This document shows positions 1 through 9,501 of a stretch of 64,000 nucleotides of DNA, one piece after another. The DNA is taken from positions 124,001 through 188,000 of the forward strand of contig CALGLV010000006.1 in assembly GCA_937958985.1 (NCBI GenBank), in the 5' to 3' direction. Position 1 is the stretch's first letter; the number at the start of each line of letters is the position of its first letter. The stretch comes from an uncultured Aquimarina sp. Lineage in GTDB: Bacteria > Bacteroidota > Bacteroidia > Flavobacteriales > Flavobacteriaceae. The notes under the pieces were generated by a model. It saw only the letters and a program-made list of their open reading frames with translations. It searched no databases and was not told where the DNA came from. The position numbers and the translations under genes are program-made.

Positions 1-2
1 TG

Positions 3-1079
3 GGGAAAATAGATAGAGATAGCGTTCCTGTTCTTGTATCCAAACAAGGAGAAATACTTCCTTTTCAGCTTGACGATACTAATGATAATGGTGATTGGGA
101 TGAATTCCTTACTGCATTGGATTTTAAACCTTTAGAATCTTTACAGTTAGAGCTAAAAACAGTTCACAAATCAGTAATCCCTGCTTTTATAAATTTTACG
201 AATATTAGATTTGGTGTTGGAGCCAATAAACAAAGTGTTTCCGAAGTAAAGAAATATAAAAGAATAGGCGACCCTAGAGAAAAAAAAGATGCTCTTTTCT
301 TTCAAATGGAAGGGCCTGCTTGGGAAAATGATAACGTAGGCTTTCGATGCTATTTTGACCCTCGAAATGGTATTGACATTTTTGGAAAAACCACTCCTAA
401 AATGGTTTTAGATAAAGTGGGCTTAACCACCAACTATCATCATCTTGAAAATTGGGGAATGGACGTATTAAAGGTTGGCAATTCTTTAGGTGCTGGTGCT
501 ATTGCAATCAAAACCAATGACAACAAATTACACCGAGTAACAGGAGAAGCTTCAACGGTATTCAATATAATAAAAGAAGGCCCCTTAAAGTCTGTGTTTG
601 AACTGACTTTCAAAAACTCAAAATTCAACAATCAAATTCTTGACATTACACATCGCATAAGTATTTCCAAAGGTAAATGGGGTTACAAAAGTGCAGTTTC
701 CTTTTCAGGAATAGAAACACCTATAAACCTTGTAACAGGTATTGTTAATTTAAAACCGAATGCACAATATTCAGAAAACCTTGAGGGATACTTTGCCTTA
801 AAATCTTTTGGCAAACAGTCTGAAAATAATGATGCCATGGGAATGGCAATTCTAACCCAGAAGGAACAATATATTTCGCATACAACTATACCTGCTAAAG
901 GCAATGGTATTGGGAGTTCTTACATTTTAGAAATGAAAGCCAACAATGACAAACCAACTATTTTTCATTTTTTAACTGGCTGGGAGAAATCGGATACTAA
1001 ATTCAATTCAAAAGAAGGTTTTAACCAAATGATACTTCAAGAAATACAAAAATTACAAAACCCAATAGTTATAAAATAA
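3..1079 (+). CDS. DUF4861 family protein (5'-truncated by window edge)
   Basis: Track ORF begins at an internal TTG (117). The same frame is open to base 3 (GKIDRDSVPVLVSKQGEILPFQLDDTNDNGDWDEF...). 'MEGPAWENDNVGFRCYFDPRNGIDIFGK' and 'HHLENWGMDVLKVGNSLGAGAIAI' look DUF4861-like. Confidence 0.8.
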   Translation, partial: GKIDRDSVPVLVSKQGEILPFQLDDTNDNGDWDEFLTALDFKPLESLQLELKTVHKSVIPAFINFTNIRFGVGANKQSVSEVKKYKRIGDPREKKDALFFQMEGPAWENDNVGFRCYFDPRNGIDIFGKTTPKMVLDKVGLTTNYHHLENWGMDVLKVGNSLGAGAIAIKTNDNKLHRVTGEASTVFNIIKEGPLKSVFELTFKNSKFNNQILDITHRISISKGKWGYKSAVSFSGIETPINLVTGIVNLKPNAQYSENLEGYFALKSFGKQSENNDAMGMAILTQKEQYISHTTIPAKGNGIGSSYILEMKANNDKPTIFHFLTGWEKSDTKFNSKEGFNQMILQEIQKLQNPIVIK

Positions 1080-1080
1080 C

Positions 1081-2076
1081 ATGAAAAAACGAGTTGTCAC
1101 TTTTGGAGAAATACTAACGCGCCTTACCACCCACAATTATGAAAGGTTTACACAGGCTAGTAACTTTCAAATAGATTATGGAGGTACAGAAGCTAATGTT
1201 GCTTTGGCGCTATCAAACTGGGGTGTACCAACTACTCATGTAACAGCATTACCTAACAACGATTTAGGTAAATCCGCTTATAACTACCTACGTCAGTATG
1301 GTGTAAATACAAAACACGTACTTTTTAATGAAGGACGAATGGGACTGTATTTCTTAGAAAGCGGTGCTATGCAAAGACCTTCAAAAATAATTTACGATCG
1401 TTTTGATTCTGCTTTTGCAAACATTAATCAAAAACTAATTGATTGGGATAACATATTAGAGGGGGTAGATTGGCTACACTGGACAGGGATTACTGCGGCT
1501 ATTTCTTCAAATGCTGCACAAATGTGCTTGGACGCTTTAACTGCAGCACAAAAAAAGGGAATAACGGTAAGTGGCGACATCAACTACAGAAGAAATTTAT
1601 GGCAGTACGGAAAAACTCCTTTAGAGATAATGCCTGCTTTAATCGAAAAAACAACGGTTATTGTTTCTGGTCTTGTAGACTTTGAAAACTGCTTAGGAAT
1701 CAACAAACAAGACTATATCAAAACTTGCGAAGCAGTAGCTGCGAAATATTCTTCGGTAAAGAAAATAACAAACACAAACAGAGAAACGATAAACTCATCG
1801 CACAATAAACTTTCGGGCATATTGTGGGATCAAGGATCATTATTCGAGTCTTCTTCATATGACATGACTCACATCGTTGATCGAATTGGTGGCGGTGATG
1901 CTTATATGGCGGGACTAATTTATGGTTTACTACACAAAAACAATACTGATGCATTAGAGTTTGCTGTTGCCTCTTCAGTACTAAAGCATTCTGTTCCTGG
2001 AGATGCAAATTTAGTAAGCTTAGAAGAAGTTGAGCAATTAGCAGCCGGTAAAAACATAGGTAAACTTTTAAGATAA
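1081..2076 (+). CDS. kdgK: 2-keto-3-deoxygluconate kinase, PfkB family
   Basis: N-terminal FGEILTRLT, DYGGTEANVALALSNWG, C-terminal DRIGGGDAYMAGLIYG PfkB signature; next to KDPG aldolase. Confidence 0.88.
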   Translation: MKKRVVTFGEILTRLTTHNYERFTQASNFQIDYGGTEANVALALSNWGVPTTHVTALPNNDLGKSAYNYLRQYGVNTKHVLFNEGRMGLYFLESGAMQRPSKIIYDRFDSAFANINQKLIDWDNILEGVDWLHWTGITAAISSNAAQMCLDALTAAQKKGITVSGDINYRRNLWQYGKTPLEIMPALIEKTTVIVSGLVDFENCLGINKQDYIKTCEAVAAKYSSVKKITNTNRETINSSHNKLSGILWDQGSLFESSSYDMTHIVDRIGGGDAYMAGLIYGLLHKNNTDALEFAVASSVLKHSVPGDANLVSLEEVEQLAAGKNIGKLLR

Positions 2077-2081
2077 ATCGA

Positions 2082-2753
2082 ATGAAAAAAGATAGAAAAC
2101 ACATTACTCAATCTATGAAACACGTGGGAATGATTCCTGTGTTTAACCACTCCAATATAGAAACTTGTAAAAAAGCATTAGACGCTACCTATGCTGGCGG
2201 AGTACGTGTTTTTGAATTTACAAACAGAACTGATAATTCTTTAAACGTATTTACAGAACTTTATAAATATGCTCAAAAATACGATGATCTTATTTTGGGT
2301 ATCGGAACTATTTTCACAGAGAAACAAGCCAAAGATTTTATATCTGCAGGAGCCGATTTTATAGTAAGCCCTGCCCTTGTTGAAGAAGTTATTACGACCT
2401 GTTACGAAAACGATATTTTATCTATTCCAGGCTGTGCTACTTTAACAGAAGTGTACCGTGCTTACAAACTAGGTTGCCAAACTGTAAAAGCATTTCCTGG
2501 AAACCTATTAGGACCAGCATTTGTAAAATCTATAAAATCCGTACTTCCAAATATCGAAGTAATGCCCACTGGAGGAGTAAAACCTACAAAAGACAATTTA
2601 TCTGAATGGTTTGATGCAGGCGTGATTTGCGTTGGTATGGGATCTCAATTGTTCAAAAAAGAAGATATCGAATCTGGTAATTTCAGTAAACTTTCTAACG
2701 ACATCAATCAAACTATAAAATTGATAAAAGAGATCAAAAAAACTAACCCCTAA
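2082..2753 (+). CDS. eda: 2-dehydro-3-deoxy-phosphogluconate (KDPG/KHG) aldolase
   Basis: Class I aldolase motifs: GVRVFEFTNRTD, GIGTIFTEKQAKDFISAGADFIVSP, VKAFPGNLLGPAFVKSIKSVLPNIEVMPTGGV. Confidence 0.9.
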   Translation: MKKDRKHITQSMKHVGMIPVFNHSNIETCKKALDATYAGGVRVFEFTNRTDNSLNVFTELYKYAQKYDDLILGIGTIFTEKQAKDFISAGADFIVSPALVEEVITTCYENDILSIPGCATLTEVYRAYKLGCQTVKAFPGNLLGPAFVKSIKSVLPNIEVMPTGGVKPTKDNLSEWFDAGVICVGMGSQLFKKEDIESGNFSKLSNDINQTIKLIKEIKKTNP

Positions 2754-2763
2754 GAAAGCTACA

Positions 2764-3744
2764 ATGAAGTATATTTTATCGTTAACACTGATTTGTTTAT
2801 TCCTTAATGGGTGCAAGCAAAAAAAAGAGGTAAAAGTTTTACGTCTTGCACATACTTTAAGCATAACTCACCCTGTACATAAAGCAATGTTAGTTTTAGG
2901 GGAACGTTTGGAAAAAAAGTCGGCTGGTAAACTAAAAATACAATTGTATCCTAGTGGTCAACTCGGTGGTGAAAGAGAATGCTTAGAATTATTGCAAATA
3001 GGCAGTTTAGATATCACCAAAGTATCTGCTGCTGTACTTGAAAATTTTATTCCAGAATACAAAGTGTTTAGTATTCCTTATTTGTTTAAAAACAAGAAGC
3101 ATGCCTTTAGTGTATTTGATGGTCCTATTGGTGAAGAAGTACTCTCAAAAGGCACCAATTTCAGATTAAGAGGTTTGACATTTTATGATGCTGGAAGCAG
3201 AAATTTCTATACAAAGACGAAACCTATCAATAATCCTGATGATTTAAAAAACTTAAAAATTAGAGTTCAAAAAAGTAATATGGCAGTAGCTATGGTTAAT
3301 AAACTTGGCGCAGCCCCTACTCCTATCTCTTGGGGTGAATTATATACCGCCTTACAACAAGGTGTGGTTGATGGTGCTGAAAATAATCTTCCTAGTTTTC
3401 ATACTTCAAAACATTACGAAATTTGTAAATATTTTAGTTTAGATCAACACACTACAGTTCCTGATGTTTTACTTATTGGTATCGATTCTTGGAACACTCT
3501 TTCTACGCAAGAAAAAAAATGGCTTTCAGAAGCAGCAGAAGAATCTACTGTAGTACAGCGTAAGTTTTGGGCAGCTTCAGAAAAAGAAGCTTTAAAAGTA
3601 ATTAAAGCGGCAAATGTTACTGTTATTAAACCCAACACAAAACCATTTCAAGAAAAAACAGCAACTATAAAAAACATGTTTCAGGAAGAGCCAGAAATTA
3701 TGAGTTTGATTCAAAAAATAAAAGAAAATACTTATGAGAACTAG
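2764..3744 (+). CDS. TRAP transporter substrate-binding protein, DctP family (lipoprotein)
   Basis: Lipobox LFLNGC; DctP-like QLGGERECLELLQIGSLDI, LKIRVQKSNMAVAMVNKLGAAPTPISWGELYTALQQGVVDGAENN. Confidence 0.92.
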   Translation: MKYILSLTLICLFLNGCKQKKEVKVLRLAHTLSITHPVHKAMLVLGERLEKKSAGKLKIQLYPSGQLGGERECLELLQIGSLDITKVSAAVLENFIPEYKVFSIPYLFKNKKHAFSVFDGPIGEEVLSKGTNFRLRGLTFYDAGSRNFYTKTKPINNPDDLKNLKIRVQKSNMAVAMVNKLGAAPTPISWGELYTALQQGVVDGAENNLPSFHTSKHYEICKYFSLDQHTTVPDVLLIGIDSWNTLSTQEKKWLSEAAEESTVVQRKFWAASEKEALKVIKAANVTVIKPNTKPFQEKTATIKNMFQEEPEIMSLIQKIKENTYEN

Positions 3745-4195
3745 TATCGATAAAGTTTTAGAAGTGTTCCTAATCACCCTAATGGCAACCATGTTAATAA
3801 GTGTTATATGGCAAGTGTTTTCGCGGTTTATCATTCAGTCACCTAGCACATTAACCGATGAAATTTCAAGTTTTTCCCTTATTTGGGTTGGTTTATTAGG
3901 GGCCGCTTATGCAACAGGGAAAAATCTTCATTTAGCAATTGACCTATTGCCCGAAAAACTGATCGCTAAAAGTCCTGTTTTTTATGATCGTATTATAGCT
4001 GTGTGTCTTTTCGGTTTTGGTTTTGGTGTTTTAATCATTGGCGGTTTAAGATTATGCTGGCTTACCTTTTTATTTGAGCAAAAATCAGCTGCATTACAAA
4101 TTCCTCTTGGATACATATACACCGTGGTTCCACTAAGTGGTTTTTTAATATGTTATTATTCAGGATTAAATTTTTTACACAAAAAAAGCAATTAA
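3734..4195 (+). CDS. TRAP transporter small permease, DctQ family
   Basis: About four hydrophobic segments; between DctP and DctM genes; start overlaps the dctP stop. Confidence 0.88.
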   Translation: MRTSIDKVLEVFLITLMATMLISVIWQVFSRFIIQSPSTLTDEISSFSLIWVGLLGAAYATGKNLHLAIDLLPEKLIAKSPVFYDRIIAVCLFGFGFGVLIIGGLRLCWLTFLFEQKSAALQIPLGYIYTVVPLSGFLICYYSGLNFLHKKSN

Positions 4196-4199
4196 GACT

Positions 4200-5495
4200 A
4201 TGGAAAATATTGGTGTATTAATTTTAGTAGTCAGTTTTTTAATATTTCTTGCATTAAGAATCCCTGTGGCCTTTGCTATTGGTATATCTGCATTGCTAAC
4301 CATTGTAGTTTCAATGCCTTTCATACCTTCGGTAACCACCTTAGCGCAACGCATGGCAACTTCTTTAGGTAGCTTTACACTTTCGGCTATTCCATTTTTT
4401 ATTCTAGCCGGTCAAGTTATGAACAAAGGGGGTATTGCCAAACGACTTATTGACTTTGCGAAAGCTATTGTAGGCCCTTTACCAGGAGGCTTAGCTTTTG
4501 TAAATATAATTGCTTGTATGCTTTTTGGTGCAATTTCAGGATCAGCAGTGGCTGCAGCTTCTGCTATTGGAGGATTTATGAATCCTATGATGGAAAAAGA
4601 TGGTTATGATAAATCTTTTAGTGCCGCAGTTAATATTACTAGCGCTACAACAGGTCTTATTATTCCTCCTAGTAATGTACTAATTATTTATTCCTTAGCG
4701 AGTGGCGGTGTATCTATAGCGGCTCTTTTTATAGCGGGTTACATCCCCGGAATTTTAATTGGTTTAGCTTTAATGCTGGTTGCTGGAATCTATTCTTTAA
4801 TAAAGAAGTATCCCACCGAAAAAATGGTAAGTTTTAAAGTTTTCCTCAAACGTTTTCTTAACGCTTTCCCTAGCCTTCTTTTACTGTTTATTGTAATTGG
4901 TGGAATTGTTGGTGGAATTTTTACCGCGACCGAGGCTTCGGCAGTTGCGGTAATATATACATTTGCTTTAGCTTTTATTTACAAAGAAATTACAGTAAAA
5001 GATGTACCCTCTATATTTCTGGAAACAATAAAAACATCCTCAATTGTATTGTTATTAATTGCAACTTCAATTGCTATGTCATGGGTTATGTCTTACGAAA
5101 ATATACCTCAGGAAATTAGCGCTGCATTATTAGGTGTTAGTGACAATCCTGTAGTAATATTAATTATTATAAATTTAATTTTACTTTTTGTGGGCGTTTT
5201 TATGGACATGACACCTGCTGTTTTAATTTTTACTCCAATATTTTTACCTATTGTAACAAATTTAGGGATGGATCCTGTTCACTTTGGTATTGTAATGATT
5301 TTAAATCTTTGTATTGGATTATGCACCCCTCCCGTAGGCTCGGTGCTTTTCGTAGGCTGTAGTGTCGCAGAGCTTAGTATTCAAAAAGTAATACGTCCTT
5401 TACTACCGCTATTCTTAATAATGATTGTCGTATTAATAATGATCACTTTTATCCCTGGGCTAAGCCTTTGGTTGCCAAATATGTTTGACTTATAA
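4200..5495 (+). CDS. TRAP transporter large permease, DctM family
   Basis: DctM-like ALRIPVAFAIGISALLTI, GAISGSAVAAASAIGG, ATTGLIIPPSNVLIIY, FMDMTPAVLIFTPIFLPI. Confidence 0.93.
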   Translation: MENIGVLILVVSFLIFLALRIPVAFAIGISALLTIVVSMPFIPSVTTLAQRMATSLGSFTLSAIPFFILAGQVMNKGGIAKRLIDFAKAIVGPLPGGLAFVNIIACMLFGAISGSAVAAASAIGGFMNPMMEKDGYDKSFSAAVNITSATTGLIIPPSNVLIIYSLASGGVSIAALFIAGYIPGILIGLALMLVAGIYSLIKKYPTEKMVSFKVFLKRFLNAFPSLLLLFIVIGGIVGGIFTATEASAVAVIYTFALAFIYKEITVKDVPSIFLETIKTSSIVLLLIATSIAMSWVMSYENIPQEISAALLGVSDNPVVILIIINLILLFVGVFMDMTPAVLIFTPIFLPIVTNLGMDPVHFGIVMILNLCIGLCTPPVGSVLFVGCSVAELSIQKVIRPLLPLFLIMIVVLIMITFIPGLSLWLPNMFDL

Positions 5496-5641
5496 ATCTC
5501 AAAATATATTAATTGTTAATCTAAATGTAAAATCTAATTTATTAAACTTATTTCCGTATCAAACTATCCCTAAAAGCGGACAATCATATGCTAAATCTAG
5601 ACTAATATTATAACTTATAATTACAACTAAATAAATCAATT

Positions 5642-6934
5642 ATGTTTTTCGAAATAACTAAAAAATCATCCTTTATAAAAATCTGCTTGTTATTACTACT
5701 ATCATCGACTTGCTTAACTTCTTGTTTTGAAGATGCAGAACCTGATGGTATTATAGGAGGTAACGGACTCGTTCCTGCTGTTTTTTCTTTTGAACCTAGC
5801 ACAGCTGAACCAGGACAAAGAGTTACTATTACAGGTAACGATTTATCTAGTGCTAATTTGGTTACTTTTAATGGCGCCGAAGGGGAAATTGAATCTAGTT
5901 CCGACAATTCAGTGGTAGTAATAGTACCTCCAAATGCTACGACAGGACAAATTGAAATCACTACAGCTAATGGAGTAGGAAGATTTAGAGAAAACTTCAC
6001 TGTATTTATTGATGGTGCACCAATAATTGATGAAATCAGTCCTAAATCTGCATTAGCAGGAGAGGTAATTACCTTAAAAGGTTCCCTTATGAATGCTATT
6101 AGCGCTATAACTATTAATGGTATAGAAGCTTTAGATTTAGAAGTATCTCCCGAACAAGTAGTTTTTACTTTAGGAGAAGATACTCCCTTTGGATTAAGTC
6201 AAATTCAAATTACTAGTAGTGTTGGAATATCAACAACTGATACCTCAAAGACACCCTTTTTTGTTTATGAAGTTTTAGAAACTCTAATCGAGACTTTTGA
6301 TGCGAATGAAAACATCTTATCCCATGGATTTGACGCGGAAATTGATTTTAAGGGAATTAGTTCTGAAATTGATGCTTCTGCCCCATTTATTCCAACTCAA
6401 ATAGATAATGAATATTACTATGTTGGTGGAACAAGTAATACTGGAGATTCAGGGAGTTTTTCAGGTTTAATAGGAAGTTCACAACAACCTGCAGGAACTT
6501 ATGCTGGCTTTTTTAATGATGAAGCAAGTCAAGATATTAACAATGTTTACTTCAATTTAGATATCAATTTTGGCGAAACACAAGGAGATGGCACTGAAGA
6601 CTTAGCAGGTATAAGAATGCGTTTTGATGAAGGTTATGATGCAGATAATGATGGTAGCACATCGGACGAGCTTATGGAATACAGACCAAGCATTATAGAC
6701 TTGGCTGAAAAAGGATTTGAACCAGATGAAAATGGGTGGTTCTCGATATCGATTAAAATGAGTGAATTTATAAATAGTGGTCCAAGAGGTAATGCAGGGT
6801 CTTGGGATTTATACCAACTAGAAGAATTAACCCGTATAGCAATTGCTTCTCGTAGAGAATATGACGGACCATACTCCTTGAGTATCGATAATATTCGCAT
6901 TACTAAAGGCGGACCTATTAACCCTGTTAACTAA
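5642..6934 (+). CDS. IPT/TIG-domain surface lipoprotein, glycan-binding-like
   Basis: Signal peptide with lipobox (LTSC); two IPT/TIG-like units (VFSFEPSTAEPGQRVTITGNDL..., IDEISPKSALAGEVITLKGSLM...). Confidence 0.75.
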   Translation: MFFEITKKSSFIKICLLLLLSSTCLTSCFEDAEPDGIIGGNGLVPAVFSFEPSTAEPGQRVTITGNDLSSANLVTFNGAEGEIESSSDNSVVVIVPPNATTGQIEITTANGVGRFRENFTVFIDGAPIIDEISPKSALAGEVITLKGSLMNAISAITINGIEALDLEVSPEQVVFTLGEDTPFGLSQIQITSSVGISTTDTSKTPFFVYEVLETLIETFDANENILSHGFDAEIDFKGISSEIDASAPFIPTQIDNEYYYVGGTSNTGDSGSFSGLIGSSQQPAGTYAGFFNDEASQDINNVYFNLDINFGETQGDGTEDLAGIRMRFDEGYDADNDGSTSDELMEYRPSIIDLAEKGFEPDENGWFSISIKMSEFINSGPRGNAGSWDLYQLEELTRIAIASRREYDGPYSLSIDNIRITKGGPINPVN

Positions 6935-6944
6935 ATTATTTTAA

Positions 6945-6970
6945 TTGTTGTTGTTGTTGTTGTTGTTGTT
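6945..6970. repeat. (TTG)8 trinucleotide microsatellite
   Basis: Read directly: ttgttgttgttgttgttgttgttgtt, just 3' of the 6934 stop. Confidence 0.95.
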
Positions 6971-7012
6971 TTAAACTTCTCCGTTTTATATTATGTTGAT
7001 TATTGAGAAGTT

Positions 7013-7050
7013 AAAAGCTCAAATCTTTAAAAAGATTTGAGCTTTTTTTA
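7013..7050 (+). terminator. Rho-independent terminator-like hairpin
   Basis: aaaagctcaaatcttt-aa-aaagatttgagctttttttaa. Confidence 0.85.
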
Positions 7051-7090
7051 ATTAAATTCCTCCAAATTATATAATCTTCAAGCACTAGTT

Positions 7091-7558
7091 TCACCAATTT
7101 TTAAATGGAAATTTAACCAAACTAGAGTTGTAGTATTTGTTTTGACCTGTAACCTCTTTACCTAACCATGTTGGTTTTTCAAAAATTTCTGTTTCGCTTT
7201 CTAATTCAACTTCTGCGACTATTAATCCTTTATTCTCACCAAAAAATTCATCAACTTCGTAACAATGATTTCCTATAGGTATTTCATAACGAATTTTATC
7301 AATACTTCCAGGCTCACACAGTGGTAAAAGATTTTCAGCATCCTGAATAGAAATTTCCTTTTCCCATTCAAATCGTGACATTCCTGTTTCGTTTCCTTTT
7401 CCTTTTACGGTAAGGATTCCTTTACTTCCTTTTACCCTTACACGTACCGATCGCTCGGGGTGGCTATTTAAATAAGCTTGAACTATTCGGGTTTGCTTTG
7501 TAGCTTCTTCTTTAAAAACTACTGAATTCACTAAAAATTTACGTTCTATTTCTAGCAT
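7091..7558 (-). CDS. CYTH domain protein (triphosphatase-like)
   Basis: N-terminal MLEIERKFLV (ExExK signature), SVRVRVKG, LTVKGKG. Confidence 0.9.
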   Translation of the reverse strand: MLEIERKFLVNSVVFKEEATKQTRIVQAYLNSHPERSVRVRVKGSKGILTVKGKGNETGMSRFEWEKEISIQDAENLLPLCEPGSIDKIRYEIPIGNHCYEVDEFFGENKGLIVAEVELESETEIFEKPTWLGKEVTGQNKYYNSSLVKFPFKNW

Positions 7559-7560
7559 AT

Positions 7561-8718
7561 TTATTTACTTTCAACAACAATAGCTTCCTTTACTTGCGCT
7601 GCTATACGACGTGCCTCGTTAATATCTTTATTGACAATAGTTACATGTCCCATTTTTCGGAAAGGTCGTGTTTCGCGTTTACCATAAATATGTGGTGTAA
7701 CTCCTGGTAAAGCCATTATTTTTTCGATGTTTTTATAATGCACATCGCCTTGATAACCTTCAGCTCCTACTAAATTTACCATTACTCCTGCAACTTTACT
7801 TTCGGTGCTTCCTAAAGGTAAATTTAGTACGCTACGCAAGTGTTGCTCAAATTGATTCGTAAAACTAGCTTCTATACTAAAGTGTCCGCTATTATGTGTT
7901 CTTGGAGCAACTTCATTTACTAATATCTCATCGGTTTGAGTTTGAAACATCTCTACAGCCAATAAGCCAACATGCTCAAATTTTTCTGAAACCGTAGTGG
8001 CTATTGCTCTTGCTTTTTGGGCAACCTCGTTACTTATTCGTGCAGGGCAAATAACGTATTCTACTTGGTTGGCTTCTGGGTGAAATTCCATTTCTACCAC
8101 AGGGTAAGTTTTCACTTCTCCCGATGGATTACGAACTACAATAACTGCTAATTCATTTTTAAAATCTATCAACTGCTCAGCAATACATTCCAAGTCAGGC
8201 AAGTCGTTAATGGCTTCCTTTTCTTTAATAATAGAAACCCCTTTACCGTCATAACCTCCTTCGGTACACTTCCACACAAAGGGTAACGTTATTTTATTAG
8301 TAGCTACAGCTGCTTGTAAATCTTGTTTTGTTTCAAAATAGGTGAAATCAGCGGTAGGAATATTTTGCTCGCTGTAAAACAGCTTTTGTTTCCCCTTATT
8401 TTTAATTTGCTGTAATGTTTTTGAAGAAGGGTACACCTTAACTCCTTCTTGCTCTAGCTTAGCCAAAGCTTCAACATTTACCGCTTCTATTTCAAACGTA
8501 AGTACCTCTAAATTTTTACCAAAGTTGTAAACGGTATCAAAATCCAACAAATCCCCTTGTACAAACTCATCACAAGCTATTTTACTTGGCGCTTCGGCAC
8601 TAGGGTCTAATACTTTTGTTTTTACATCGTACTTACGAGTTTCGTATAATAACATTTTACCTAATTGACCTCCACCAAGTATGCCTAAAGTAAAATCTGA
8701 AGAAAAAAAATGTGCCAT
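7561..8718 (-). CDS. purK: 5-(carboxyamino)imidazole ribonucleotide synthase
   Basis: GILGGGQLGKMLLYET, KCTEGGYDGKGV, VNEVAPRTHNSGHFSIEA. Confidence 0.95.
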   Translation of the reverse strand: MAHFFSSDFTLGILGGGQLGKMLLYETRKYDVKTKVLDPSAEAPSKIACDEFVQGDLLDFDTVYNFGKNLEVLTFEIEAVNVEALAKLEQEGVKVYPSSKTLQQIKNKGKQKLFYSEQNIPTADFTYFETKQDLQAAVATNKITLPFVWKCTEGGYDGKGVSIIKEKEAINDLPDLECIAEQLIDFKNELAVIVVRNPSGEVKTYPVVEMEFHPEANQVEYVICPARISNEVAQKARAIATTVSEKFEHVGLLAVEMFQTQTDEILVNEVAPRTHNSGHFSIEASFTNQFEQHLRSVLNLPLGSTESKVAGVMVNLVGAEGYQGDVHYKNIEKIMALPGVTPHIYGKRETRPFRKMGHVTIVNKDINEARRIAAQVKEAIVVESK

Positions 8719-8818
8719 AATTTGAATTTGTAAAATGCAAAATTACTTTTTTCTGAAACAAAAACAGCACCTAACTTACATATATAGTAATCCTCCTTAG
8801 TCTTCATTCTTAAATTAG

Positions 8819-8826
8819 TATATTTG
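8819..8826 (+). promoter_or_regulatory. Bacteroidota -7 box (TATATTTG) upstream of adk
   Basis: Matches TAnnTTTG about 29 bp before the adk ATG; no clear -33 TTG. Confidence 0.5.
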
Positions 8827-8854
8827 CCCCTTATTCAGAATTAAAACTTCGATT

Positions 8855-9427
8855 ATGATTAACGTTGTACTTTTTGGCCCTCCTGGTGCCGGTAAAGGAA
8901 CTCAAGCAGAGTTTTTAAAAGAAAAATACCAACTTGTTCACATCTCTACCGGAGATGTTTTTCGTTTCAATATAAAAAACGCTACAGAACTTGGTGTACT
9001 TGCTAAATCTTTTATAGATAAAGGTCAATTAGTACCCGACGAGGTTACCATTGATATGCTTAACGCAGAAGTTGATAAAAATTCCGATGCTAAAGGTTTT
9101 ATTTTTGACGGTTTCCCTAGAACAGAAGCACAAGCAAATGCTTTAGGAGAATTATTAGTTTCTAAAAAAACTGATGTTACTGCAATGGTTGCTTTAGAAG
9201 TTGAAGATGAAATACTTGTAAAACGTTTATTAGAACGTGGAAAAACTTCGGGTCGTGCAGACGATGCGGATGAATCTGTAATACGTAACCGAATTAAGGT
9301 ATACTATGCAGAAACTGCTATTTTAAAAGGATATTACGAAAAGCAAAATAAATATTACGGTATTGATGGCGTAGGTTCTATTCCTGAAATTACAGAGCGT
9401 ATTAGCACTGTATTAGATACTTTTTAA
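8855..9427 (+). CDS. adk: Adenylate kinase
   Basis: FGPPGAGKGTQAEFL, HISTGDVFR, FDGFPRTEAQA. Confidence 0.97.
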   Translation: MINVVLFGPPGAGKGTQAEFLKEKYQLVHISTGDVFRFNIKNATELGVLAKSFIDKGQLVPDEVTIDMLNAEVDKNSDAKGFIFDGFPRTEAQANALGELLVSKKTDVTAMVALEVEDEILVKRLLERGKTSGRADDADESVIRNRIKVYYAETAILKGYYEKQNKYYGIDGVGSIPEITERISTVLDTF

Positions 9428-9501
9428 ATAGTACTAGGTAATAACATATCGCGTAATTTTAATATCGCTTTACGGTTTTACTCACTACTAAACACAAAAA
9501 A

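Noticed and set aside
1470-1685. 71-aa plus ORF inside kdgK
   Set aside because: Out-of-frame overlap with a clear CDS; Cys/Lys-rich nonsense translation.
1718-2104. 128-aa minus-strand ORF overlapping kdgK
   Set aside because: Antisense to a well-supported PfkB kinase; low-complexity translation with no recognisable domain.
5608-6000. 130-aa minus-strand ORF over the start of the IPT/TIG gene
   Set aside because: Antisense to the lipoprotein signal peptide and first IPT/TIG unit; no family resemblance.
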